Shown here in pieces: positions 52,154 through 59,584 of a stretch of DNA of 64,000 nucleotides. The DNA is taken from assembly GCF_015751785.1 (NCBI RefSeq), contig NZ_JADOTY010000001.1:434001-498000 (forward strand), written 5' to 3'. The notes beneath the pieces are model-generated. The model searched no databases. It was not told the DNA's origin and saw only the letters and a program-made list of their open reading frames with translations. The position numbers and the translations under genes were made by a program. Within the stretch, counting starts at the first letter, position 1. Every line of letters begins with the position of its first letter. The stretch comes from Micromonospora vinacea (GTDB taxonomy: Bacteria > Actinomycetota > Actinomycetes > Mycobacteriales > Micromonosporaceae).

Positions 52154-53089
52154 ATGTCCGACTCCCGCCTGCTGCGCATCGGCACACGCAACTCTCCAAT
52201 GGCTCTCGCGCAGGTCGAGCGGGTCCGCGCGATGCTCGCCGATCGGCACCCCGAGGTCACAGTGGACGTGCTGTCGATGTCGACGAGCGGGGACCGCTGG
52301 CACGGTGACCTGGCCGCCCTGGGCGGCAAGGGGGCGTTCACCAAGGAGGTGGACGCCGCCCTGATCGCCGGGGATGTTGACCTGGTGGTGCACTGCGTCA
52401 AGGATGTCCCCGGAGACCGGCCGGCACCAGCCGGCACGGTGATGGCCGCCTACCTGGCCCGCGACGATGTCCGGGACTGCCTCGTGCACCCGGGCGGGCT
52501 GCGAATCGACCAACTGCCCTCCGGCACCCGGATCGGCACCTCCGCCGTCCGGCGGGTCGCGCAGCTGGCGCTGCACTGGCCGAGCCTGGTGCCGGTGCCC
52601 ATCCGGGGCAACGCGAACAGCAGGCTCGCCAAACTCGACGCCGGCGACAGGTACGACGCGCTGCTGCTCGCGTTCTCGGGGCTGGAGCGGATCGGGCAGG
52701 CCGCCCGGATCACGCATCCGATCGACGTCGACACGATGGTCCCGGCCGTCGGCTCCGGCACCCTGGTCCTGCAATGCCGCGAAGACGACACCAGCACCCG
52801 TGACCTGGCGGCCAGCCTCGGTGACCCACGAGCCTGGCGGGAGACCGTGGCGGAACGGACCATGCTGCACATCCTGCAGGGGAACTGTCACTCCCCCATC
52901 GCCGCGCTTGCCCGTACCGAACCCGACGGACGCCTCGGTCTACGGGCGAGGGTGATCAGCGTCGACGGTAAGACAGTGCTCGACGTACACGAATGGGCGG
53001 CGGATCCGATCACCCTCGGGACCTCCGTGGCCGCCGCGTTGCTCCGGCAGGGCGCCCGTGACCTCCTCGACCTGTCCGCGCACGTCTGA
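52154..53089 (+). CDS. hemC: Hydroxymethylbilane synthase, divergent and solitary
   Basis: Porphobilinogen deaminase fold, 311 residues. [49 protein letters not shown] and [13 protein letters not shown] align with the family. The cofactor-binding cysteine is C245 in [10 protein letters not shown]. Several positions differ from the usual HemC blocks (VHSxKDVP, GGCQxPIG). No other heme gene is adjacent, whereas actinobacterial hemC normally sits with hemA, hemD and hemB. It may be a second copy with a special role. Confidence 0.85.
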   Translation: MSDSRLLRIGTRNSPMALAQVERVRAMLADRHPEVTVDVLSMSTSGDRWHGDLAALGGKGAFTKEVDAALIAGDVDLVVHCVKDVPGDRPAPAGTVMAAYLARDDVRDCLVHPGGLRIDQLPSGTRIGTSAVRRVAQLALHWPSLVPVPIRGNANSRLAKLDAGDRYDALLLAFSGLERIGQAARITHPIDVDTMVPAVGSGTLVLQCREDDTSTRDLAASLGDPRAWRETVAERTMLHILQGNCHSPIAALARTEPDGRLGLRARVISVDGKTVLDVHEWAADPITLGTSVAAALLRQGARDLLDLSAHV

Positions 53090-53137
53090 CCGCCCACGGT
53101 AACGCCGGCGGAGCAGGCCGAGTCGACAACGGTGAGG

Positions 53138-53172
53138 TGTCGGCTCCAGTGGACGAACCACCAGAGCCGACA
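53138..53172. terminator. Bidirectional terminator between hemC and VOC genes
   Basis: TGTCGGCTC pairs with GAGCCGACA, and the inner CAGTGG/CCAC bases extend the stem. It lies about midway between the stops of the convergent genes. Confidence 0.65.
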
Positions 53173-53199
53173 TCATCCTCGACGAGCGACGCAGACGAC

Positions 53200-53574
53200 C
53201 TACAGGTACGGCCGGGTGATGATCTCGATGGCGTGGCCGGCCGGGTCGAAGAAGTAGAAGCCCCGCCCACCGTGCTCGGTGTTGGTCTCCGCCTCGCGCT
53301 TCAACTGCGGGTCGGCCCAGTACGTGATCCCACGCCCCTTGACGAACGCCAGGCACCGTACGAACAACTCGTCGTCGACGAGGAACGCGTAGTGCTGCAT
53401 CTGGATGTCCACCGGTGGCTCGGCGAACTGGAGCAGCACACCCTCATCCAACTGGACGTTGGCGAACGGCCCCCACGATGGCGCCTCCGGCAGCTCGAAC
53501 AGCTCCCGGTAGAACGCGGCCGAGGCGCTCTTGTCCTTGCTGGCGATGATGGTGTGGTTGAACGTGACTGTCAT
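53200..53574 (-). CDS. VOC-family (glyoxalase/bleomycin resistance fold) protein
   Basis: A 124-residue vicinal-oxygen-chelate protein with two beta-alpha-beta-beta-beta modules. The first starts FNHTIIASKDKSASAAFYRE and the second GGRGFYFFDPAGHAIEIITR, with the metal-ligand positions H (NHTII), H (QHYAF) and E (AIEII) available. The family spans glyoxalases, dioxygenases and antibiotic-binding proteins, and the ligand is unknown. The 243 bp upstream (53575-53817) contain no gene or clear element. Confidence 0.82.
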   Translation of the reverse strand: MTVTFNHTIIASKDKSASAAFYRELFELPEAPSWGPFANVQLDEGVLLQFAEPPVDIQMQHYAFLVDDELFVRCLAFVKGRGITYWADPQLKREAETNTEHGGRGFYFFDPAGHAIEIITRPYL

Positions 53575-53817
53575 CCGTGCCGTCTTCTTTCCCGGTCGAT
53601 CCGAAGACCCGACCGGAGGCCCACAGCGTTCACCCAGCCACGCAGATGACAAAGCCCCGAGGGCACCGACGCCCCGGATCCCGCACGAGAGACGCGCACA
53701 TCGCGTCAACCTCGGCGTGGTGGCTGAAGTAGCCAGAACCTCCGGGGGGTAGGCCCATCTGGGGCGCGCACGGAGGCTAACACAGCGGCCCCGGAGCGGC
53801 GGCGCCACGAGAACGGG

Positions 53818-54576
53818 TCAGCGGGCCTCCGGGTCGAGGCCGAGTACGGCTCGTCCGCCGTCGACCGGCAGCGTCACCCCGTTGACGAAGCTCGCTGCGG
53901 GCGACAGCAGGTACGCGACCGCCTCTGCCACCTCCTCGGCCCGCCCGATGCGGCCCACCGGGTGCAGCCGGGTCAGCTCGGCGTCGATCCACTGGGCCTG
54001 GGTGGGATCCTGCGTGGCGAGGAATTCGGTGTGCCGCTCGGTGGCGATCGAGCCGAGGGCGACAGCGTTGGCCCGGATGCCGTGCCGCCCGTACTCGACG
54101 GCCAGCGCCCGGGTCAGCCCTTCCACGGCGGCCTTCGCTGTCGCGTACGGCAGCGCACCGGACACGGGTCGGCGGGCCTGGTGCGACGAGACGTTGACGA
54201 TCGCGCCGCCGGCGGCGCGGGCCAGGAAGCGGCGGACGGCGACCGCGGCGCCCACCACCGCCGGACGCAGGTTCAAGCCGATCAGGTCCAGCACCGTGTC
54301 GGCAGACGCGGTGTGCAGCGTGGCGTCGCGGAACACCGCCGCGTTGTTCACCCAGCCGGTCAACGGCGCGGCGCGGTCGGCCAGCTCGGCGGCGTGCTCG
54401 GCCACCTGCTCGTCGGCGGCGTCGCCGACCACCGCGACGAGTCGGTCGGCGGCCGGGTGGCCGGCCAACCAGTTGACCGCGTCGGCGTCGCGTTCCAGTA
54501 CGACGATGGTGGCGCCGGTCGCCAGCAGCCGTTCCACAACGGCCCGGCCGACACCGCGTCCGCCCCCGGTCACCAC
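53818..54576 (-). CDS. SDR-family oxidoreductase, possible CTG start
   Basis: A short-chain dehydrogenase of about 252 residues with TGGGRGVGRAV, NNAA, the Ser in VNVSS and an intact YATAK active site. The GTG used here leaves the first beta strand too short (the protein would begin MVTGGG). A CTG at 54591, 3 nt after the DegV stop and 7 nt after GGAGGG, would give LPTSCVVTGGG and a normal strand, so initiation at CTG is plausible. It is downstream of, and probably co-transcribed with, the degV gene. Substrate unknown. Confidence 0.85.
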   Translation of the reverse strand: MVTGGGRGVGRAVVERLLATGATIVVLERDADAVNWLAGHPAADRLVAVVGDAADEQVAEHAAELADRAAPLTGWVNNAAVFRDATLHTASADTVLDLIGLNLRPAVVGAAVAVRRFLARAAGGAIVNVSSHQARRPVSGALPYATAKAAVEGLTRALAVEYGRHGIRANAVALGSIATERHTEFLATQDPTQAQWIDAELTRLHPVGRIGRAEEVAEAVAYLLSPAASFVNGVTLPVDGGRAVLGLDPEAR

Positions 54577-54594
54577 ACACGACGTGGGCAGGGC

Positions 54595-55449
54595 TCAGCC
54601 CTCCGGACGGCGGTGGACGACCACGCAGGCCAAACCCGGCCCGGCGTGCGCGCCGACGACGGCACCCGCCTCGGAGACGTACGTGTCGTGCAGCCGGTCA
54701 CCGAACCGCTCAGTCAGCGCGACGCGCAACGCCTCGGCCCGTTGCGGCGCGGCCAGGTGGTGCACCCCGAGGTCCACGTCATCGTCGCCGGCCGCCTCGA
54801 CGGCCAGGTCCACGAGACGGGCCACTCCCCGGCTGGCGGTGCGGACCTTCTCGCGGAGCACGATCGCCCCGTCCGGCATGTGCATGATCGGCTTGACGGA
54901 CAGCGCGGTGCCGACCAACGCCTCGGCCGCGTTGATCCGGCCGCCCCGGCGGAGGAACTCCAGCGTGTCGACGTAGAACCAGACGGTGGTGCGGGCGACG
55001 GCGGCGAGCGCCGCGTCGCGTACACCGGCAAGGTCGGCGCCGACCTCGGCGGCGGTGGCGGCGGCGATGGCCGGAAAGCCCAGCCCCATGCCCGCCGAGC
55101 GGCTGTCCACAACCTCGACCCGGCCGTCCAGGTCGGCGGCCGCGAGCCGGGCGGCCTCCACCGTGCCGGACAGCGCGGCGGAGATGTGCACCGAGACGAT
55201 CCCATCGGCGCCGGCGTCGAGCAGTCGGCGGTACGTCCGGGCGAACTGCTCGGGTGCCGGGCGGGAAGTGGTCGCCGTGACCCGGCGGGCGCTCAGTGCC
55301 ACTGTCGCGTCGGCCGGCTGGGTCTCCACCCCCTCCAGCCCTTCCGCGCCGTTGAGAACGACGGTCAACGGCACGACGGTCAGCCGGTGCGCCTGCACCA
55401 GTTCGGGCGGAAGGTAGGCGGTGGAGTCGATGACAACCGCGACGGGCAT
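54595..55449 (-). CDS. DegV-family fatty-acid-binding protein
   Basis: A 284-residue DegV protein starting MPVAVVIDSTAYLPPE. It has the further family blocks GIVSVHISAALSGTVEAARL and VDSRSAGMGLGF, and RRGGRINAAEALVGTALSVK near residue 170. Family members bind a fatty acid and deliver it to acyl-phosphate metabolism (FakB-like). The place between comEA and the phosphatase-rsfS pair is conserved (Rv2417c). The start is set by a leaderless -10. Confidence 0.9.
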   Translation of the reverse strand: MPVAVVIDSTAYLPPELVQAHRLTVVPLTVVLNGAEGLEGVETQPADATVALSARRVTATTSRPAPEQFARTYRRLLDAGADGIVSVHISAALSGTVEAARLAAADLDGRVEVVDSRSAGMGLGFPAIAAATAAEVGADLAGVRDAALAAVARTTVWFYVDTLEFLRRGGRINAAEALVGTALSVKPIMHMPDGAIVLREKVRTASRGVARLVDLAVEAAGDDDVDLGVHHLAAPQRAEALRVALTERFGDRLHDTYVSEAGAVVGAHAGPGLACVVVHRRPEG

Positions 55450-55456
55450 GCCCGGC

Positions 55457-55462
55457 ACGCTA
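55457..55462 (-). promoter_or_regulatory. Candidate -10 box for degV gene
   Basis: On the minus strand TAGCGT ends 7 nt before ATG 55449. It is the same hexamer and spacing as at the DUF4097 lipoprotein gene. An in-frame GTG at 55458 lies inside the box and is therefore rejected as start. Confidence 0.5.
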
Positions 55463-55497
55463 GCCGATCCAGACCGCGAACGCCGAGGCGCGAGCGC

Positions 55498-56127
55498 TCA
55501 GACCGCGTCGACGGCGACCGGGGCGGTGATCAGGCCGACGTTGTGCGCCCGCAACTGCCACCCACGAACGTCGTCGTGGCGCAGCTCGGTCCAGTGGCAG
55601 TTGGCCAGCGAACCGATGGTGCGCAGCACGGCAGTGTCCCAGCCGAGCAGGTGACCGATGCCCTGTCGGGAGCCGCCACCGTGAGTGGCGATCACCACGG
55701 TGCCGCCCGGAGACGCGTCGGCTGCCTCCTGTAGCGCGGCGCCGACCCGCTCCCCGAGGGCGTGCAGAGGCTCCAGATCCGCGCCCGGGTCGGGGTCGCC
55801 GGCCCGCCAGCGCGCGTACTCCTCGGGGAATCGCTCAGCGACCTCGGTGAGGTGCAGACCCTGCCACTGGCCGAAGTGCCGCTCGCGCAGGCGGGCGTCG
55901 GTGCGTACCGGCAGCCCGGTCAGCGCGGCGAGCGCGGCGGCGGTGTCGGCGGCGCGGCTCAGGTCGCTGGCCACGATGGCGTCGGGCCGCAGCCCCGCGA
56001 GCAGCGGGGCGGCGGCGCGGGCCTGGTCGCGGCCGAGCTCGTTGAGGGGTACGTCGGTCTGCCCCTGGACGCGGTTGGCGGCGTTCCAGTCGGTGTTGCC
56101 GTGCCGCCAGACGATCAGTCGGGTCAT
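55498..56127 (-). CDS. Histidine phosphatase family protein
   Basis: A 209-residue phosphoglycerate-mutase-like phosphatase. The catalytic R8-H9-G10 is in VWRHGNTDWN, the second histidine lies in VVIATHGGGSRQG, and LRERHFGQWQGL is the conserved acidic loop. The position next to rsfS matches Rv2419c, a glucosyl-3-phosphoglycerate phosphatase in mycobacteria; that activity is possible but not shown. The start overlaps rsfS by 4 bp. Confidence 0.9.
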   Translation of the reverse strand: MTRLIVWRHGNTDWNAANRVQGQTDVPLNELGRDQARAAAPLLAGLRPDAIVASDLSRAADTAAALAALTGLPVRTDARLRERHFGQWQGLHLTEVAERFPEEYARWRAGDPDPGADLEPLHALGERVGAALQEAADASPGGTVVIATHGGGSRQGIGHLLGWDTAVLRTIGSLANCHWTELRHDDVRGWQLRAHNVGLITAPVAVDAV

Positions 56128-56534
56128 TCGGCGGCGGCGGCGGACCCGCTGGCGTCTGCCTCGACCAGGTCGCGATCGACGAACGGGATGGTGGGGCAGT
56201 CCTTCCAGAGGCGGTCGAGCCCGTAGAACTCGCGCTCCTCGGTGTGCTGCACGTGCACCACGATGTCGACGTAGTCGAGCAGCACCCAGCGGCCACCACG
56301 TTCGCCCTCGCGCCGCACCGGCTTCGCCTTCTCGGGCAGCTCCAGCAGGCTCTCCTCGATGGCGTCGACGATGGCCAGCACCTGACGCTCGTTGGGGGCG
56401 GCGGCGAGCACGAACGCGTCGGTGATGGCGAGCTGGTCGCCGACGTCGATGATCGTGATGTCCTGCGCCTTCTTGTCGGCGGCGGCCTGGGCGGCCGCGA
56501 TAGCCAGCTCGTGAGCGCGTTCGGAAACTGTCAC
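56124..56534 (-). CDS. rsfS: Ribosomal silencing factor RsfS
   Basis: A 136-residue protein that binds L14 and blocks subunit joining in starvation. KKAQDITIIDVGDQLAITDA and GRWVLLDYVDIVVHVQ are the family signatures. GTG 56534 is preceded by AAGGAG. It is co-translated with the phosphatase. The nadD-rsfS-phosphatase order is conserved in Actinobacteria; nadD ends the block 110 bp upstream. Confidence 0.95.
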   Translation of the reverse strand: MTVSERAHELAIAAAQAAADKKAQDITIIDVGDQLAITDAFVLAAAPNERQVLAIVDAIEESLLELPEKAKPVRREGERGGRWVLLDYVDIVVHVQHTEEREFYGLDRLWKDCPTIPFVDRDLVEADASGSAAAAE

Positions 56535-56644
56535 CGTTCTCCTTCGATCAAGCGTGCGATCCTCCAAGCGTCTCATACCCGGCGGCGCCCCGATCGTGCA
56601 GTTCTGGTCGGTTAACTGCACGAAACCGGGCATAACGGGTGCGC

Positions 56645-57241
56645 TCAGCGCTGATAGAGGCTCCGCTTGGCGATGTACTGCACCACACCGTCGGGCACCA
56701 GGTACCAGACCGGCTCACCTCTGGCGACCCGAGCACGACAGTCGGTCGACGAAATGGACATCGCGGGCACCTGGATCAGGCTGACGGTATCCGCCGGAAG
56801 GTGCTTGTCACTCAACGGGAAACCGGGCCGGGTCACACCGATGAAGTGGGCCAGCTCGAAGATCTCGTCCAGATCCTTCCAGGACAGGATGCGTTGCAGA
56901 GCGTCCGCGCCGGTGATGAAGAACAGCTGCACCTTCGGGCCGTACTCGGCGTGCAGGTCACGCAGCGTGTCGACCGTGTAGGTCGGCCCACTGCGGTCGA
57001 TGTCGACCCGGCTGACCTGGAAGCGAGGGTTGGAGGCCGTGGCGATGACTGTCATCAGGTACCGGTCCTCGGCCGGACTGACCGGCTCGTCGGCCTTCTG
57101 CCACGGCTGCCCGGTGGGGACGAAGACCACCTCGTCCAGGCCGAACCGGTCCGCCACCTCGCTGGCCGCCACCAGGTGCCCGTGGTGGATCGGGTCGAAG
57201 GTGCCACCCATGATCCCGATCCGCCGGATATCTTCCTCCAC
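56645..57241 (-). CDS. nadD: Nicotinate-nucleotide adenylyltransferase
   Basis: NAD biosynthesis enzyme making deamido-NAD from nicotinate mononucleotide and ATP, 198 residues. The nucleotidyltransferase motif is [11 protein letters not shown] (HxGH at 19-22) and the C-terminal motif [11 protein letters not shown] corresponds to ISSTxxR. GTG 57241 has an ideally spaced leaderless -10 and adds the first beta strand (RRIGIMGG), which an internal ATG would lose. Confidence 0.94.
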   Translation of the reverse strand: MEEDIRRIGIMGGTFDPIHHGHLVAASEVADRFGLDEVVFVPTGQPWQKADEPVSPAEDRYLMTVIATASNPRFQVSRVDIDRSGPTYTVDTLRDLHAEYGPKVQLFFITGADALQRILSWKDLDEIFELAHFIGVTRPGFPLSDKHLPADTVSLIQVPAMSISSTDCRARVARGEPVWYLVPDGVVQYIAKRSLYQR

Positions 57242-57247
57242 CCAATG

Positions 57248-57253
57248 ATCGTA
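57248..57253 (-). promoter_or_regulatory. Candidate -10 box for nadD
   Basis: On the minus strand TACGAT ends 6 nt before GTG 57241. This is a strong TANNNT match and decides the start codon. Confidence 0.5.
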
Positions 57254-57395
57254 GGCCGAACGCTGTGGCCGACCGTCCCGGCCCGGCACTGCCCTACGCG
57301 GGCGCCGGGGTCGCGGGCGGGACAGGGGTCGCGGCACGCTCGCACGTCGGCGTATATTCGTTGGCGAGTAACCGTCGACGAGCGAGGGGGTCGTC

Positions 57396-58139
57396 GTGCC
57401 GAAGCGGCGCAAGGTCGGCAATCTGCTGGCGCTGGCCGTGCTGTCCGCCCTGGTCCAGCGGCCGATGCACCCGTACGAGATCGCCACCGCACTCCGCGCC
57501 TGGGGCAAGGACCAGGACATGGAGTTCAAGTGGGGGTCCTTCTACACGGTGATCGGCAACCTGGACAAACACCACCTCATCGAGGCGGTGGAGAGTGTGC
57601 GCGAAGGCCGACGCCCGGAACGCACCGTCTACCGGATCACCGACGCGGGGCGGGCCGAGCTGGTCGACTGGGCCCGCGAACTGGTCTCCACCCCGATGGC
57701 GGAGCAGCCCCGTTTCCGGGCCGGGTTGTCAGTGCTCGCCGCGCTGCATCCCGACGAGGCCACCGACCTGCTGCGGCAACGGCTCGATCTGCTGGAGGCC
57801 GCGATCCGCCAGGACCGCGAGACGCTCGACGCGTACCTGCGGGAGATCCCCCGGCTGTTCCTGGTCGAGTCGGAGTACGACCTCGCCATGCGGGACGCGG
57901 AGGCGGCCTGGCTGCGGGCACTGCTCGCCGAGCTGACCTCGGGGAGCTACCCCGGGTTGGACACCTGGCGCACCTTCCACGAGACCGGCGAGATGCCGGC
58001 CGAGCTGACCGAGTTGGCCGCGAGAAGCAGCACCCCGACGGCCAGCTCCGACACCCCGACCACCCACACCCCGGAGGCCAGCCCCGACAGCGCCGAACGC
58101 CCCGACAGCAGCAGCCGCCGAGCCGACACCACCGGCTGA
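57396..58139 (+). CDS. PadR-family transcriptional regulator
   Basis: A 247-residue PadR protein. The N-terminal winged helix covers [20 protein letters not shown] to [16 protein letters not shown]. The C-terminal Vir_C-like helical domain contains [20 protein letters not shown] disordered Ser/Thr/Pro tail of about 40 residues is added. GTG 57396 has GAGGGGG upstream, and an AT-rich TATATT box lies 38 bp before the start. The adjacent FAD monooxygenase is the obvious candidate target. The inducer is unknown. Confidence 0.9.
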   Translation: MPKRRKVGNLLALAVLSALVQRPMHPYEIATALRAWGKDQDMEFKWGSFYTVIGNLDKHHLIEAVESVREGRRPERTVYRITDAGRAELVDWARELVSTPMAEQPRFRAGLSVLAALHPDEATDLLRQRLDLLEAAIRQDRETLDAYLREIPRLFLVESEYDLAMRDAEAAWLRALLAELTSGSYPGLDTWRTFHETGEMPAELTELAARSSTPTASSDTPTTHTPEASPDSAERPDSSSRRADTTG

Positions 58140-58144
58140 AGAAC

Positions 58145-58180
58145 GGCCCCGGCGAGGTGCGCCAACACCTCACCGGGGCC
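58145..58180 (+). terminator. Terminator of the PadR gene
   Basis: GGCCCCGGCGAGGTG pairs with CACCTCACCGGGGCC, a 15-bp stem with one mismatch and a 6-nt loop, 5 bp after the stop. It separates padR from the monooxygenase gene. Confidence 0.75.
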
Positions 58181-58251
58181 CTGACCCCGAACCGACGCCT
58201 GGGAAGGCACCCGGCCCGAAGCGGCAACCACGAGGATAACCGGGCTCCCTC

Positions 58252-58304
58252 CCAGGTCCGCGCGTCCGCGCACCGAACCCACCAGGTCCGCGCGCCCGCG
58301 CACC
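58252..58304 (+). repeat. 23-bp direct repeat upstream of the monooxygenase gene
   Basis: CCAGGTCCGCGCG(T/C)CCGCG followed by CACC occurs at 58252-58274 and 58282-58304, 30 bp apart and with one difference. It lies 25 bp before the FAD monooxygenase start, between the padR terminator and the ribosome-binding site. A regulator binding twice on the same DNA face is one reading. Confidence 0.7.
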
Positions 58305-58328
58305 AACGACCACACCCAGGGAGAGAGC

Positions 58329-59534
58329 ATGACCACGGTACGAACCGCGATCGTCATCGGCGGTGGCATCGCCGGGCCGGTGACAGCGCTCGCGCTGCGC
58401 CGCGCCGGCATCACCGCAACCGTCTACGAGGCGTACCCGGCCACGGCCAACGGCATCGGCGGCACCCTCGCCCTCGCGCCCAACGGCATGGCGGCTCTGC
58501 GCACCGTAGGCACCCATGAGGCGGTGACGACGATCGCCACGCCGATCGTCCGCAGCGCTCTGGCCGTCGGCCGCCGCCGCATCGACATGCCCACGCTGAC
58601 CGGGGTGCCGCCGCTGCACGTGGTGCACCGGGCCGAGCTGTACCAGGCACTGCACGATCAGGCATTCGCCGAAGGCGTGCCGTTCGCGTACGGCAAGCGG
58701 CTGGTCGACGCCGAGCAGACCGACGACGCCGTCATCGCACGCTTCGAGGACGGCACAACCGCGACCGCCGACATCCTCGTCGGCGCGGACGGGATCCGCT
58801 CCACGGTCCGGGGTCTCATCGACCCGGCCGCGCCCGGTCCCCGGTTCACCGGACTGCTCGGCGTCGAGGCGGTCGCCCGCCACGACGTGGACGCCGAGCC
58901 GGGCACAATGACGTTCGCGTTCGGGCGACGCGGCTACTACCTGTACTGGCCGGAGCCGGGTGGCGGCACCCGGTGGGGGGCCAACCTGCCGCAGCAGCGG
59001 CCGATGAGCCTCGTCGAGGCCCGGGCGGTGCCGGCGGAGCAGTGGCTGGACATGCTGCGCGCCACCTACGGCGACGACGACCCGGGCCGGGAACTCGTCG
59101 CCACCAGCAACGCCGACGACCTTCAGGTGGTCGGGTCGTTGCAGATCATGCCGCCCGTGCCGCACTGGCATCGGGGCCGGATGGTGCTGGTCGGCGACGC
59201 GGCGCACGCGCCGTCGAACAGTTCGGGGCAGGGCGCGTCGTTGGCCATCGAGAGCGCGGTGCAGCTCGCCCGTTGCCTGCGTGACCTGCCGGACGTCGAG
59301 GCGGCATTCGCCGCGTACGTGCGGCTGCGTCGTACCCGGGTGGAGAAGGTCGCGGCCCGGGCAGCCCGGATCAACCATGCGAAGGCTCCCGGTGCGGTCG
59401 CGCGGACGCTGATGCCGTTGCTGATGCCGCTGATGGTGCGCACGGTGCTGGACCCGGAGAAGACCGTCGCCGACGAGCAGCGCTACGTCATCGACTGGGA
59501 CGCGCCGGTCACGGCGGAGCCCGCCCTGCGCTGA
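58329..59534 (+). CDS. FAD-dependent monooxygenase (PHBH/TetX-like)
   Basis: A 401-residue class A flavoprotein monooxygenase. FAD motifs are all present: IGGGIAGPV near residue 11, the DG motif GADGIRSTVR and the GD motif LVGDAAHAPSNSSGQGAS. Such enzymes hydroxylate aromatic compounds or inactivate antibiotics. ATG 58329 has GGGAGAG 5 nt upstream. Placement beside a PadR regulator, which commonly controls detoxification genes, suggests an inducible xenobiotic response. The substrate is not known. Confidence 0.9.
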   Translation: MTTVRTAIVIGGGIAGPVTALALRRAGITATVYEAYPATANGIGGTLALAPNGMAALRTVGTHEAVTTIATPIVRSALAVGRRRIDMPTLTGVPPLHVVHRAELYQALHDQAFAEGVPFAYGKRLVDAEQTDDAVIARFEDGTTATADILVGADGIRSTVRGLIDPAAPGPRFTGLLGVEAVARHDVDAEPGTMTFAFGRRGYYLYWPEPGGGTRWGANLPQQRPMSLVEARAVPAEQWLDMLRATYGDDDPGRELVATSNADDLQVVGSLQIMPPVPHWHRGRMVLVGDAAHAPSNSSGQGASLAIESAVQLARCLRDLPDVEAAFAAYVRLRRTRVEKVAARAARINHAKAPGAVARTLMPLLMPLMVRTVLDPEKTVADEQRYVIDWDAPVTAEPALR

Positions 59535-59584
59535 GCGGTGCCCGCGCGGGGTGGCCAGCCAGCCACCCCGCGCTGGTCAGCGGC

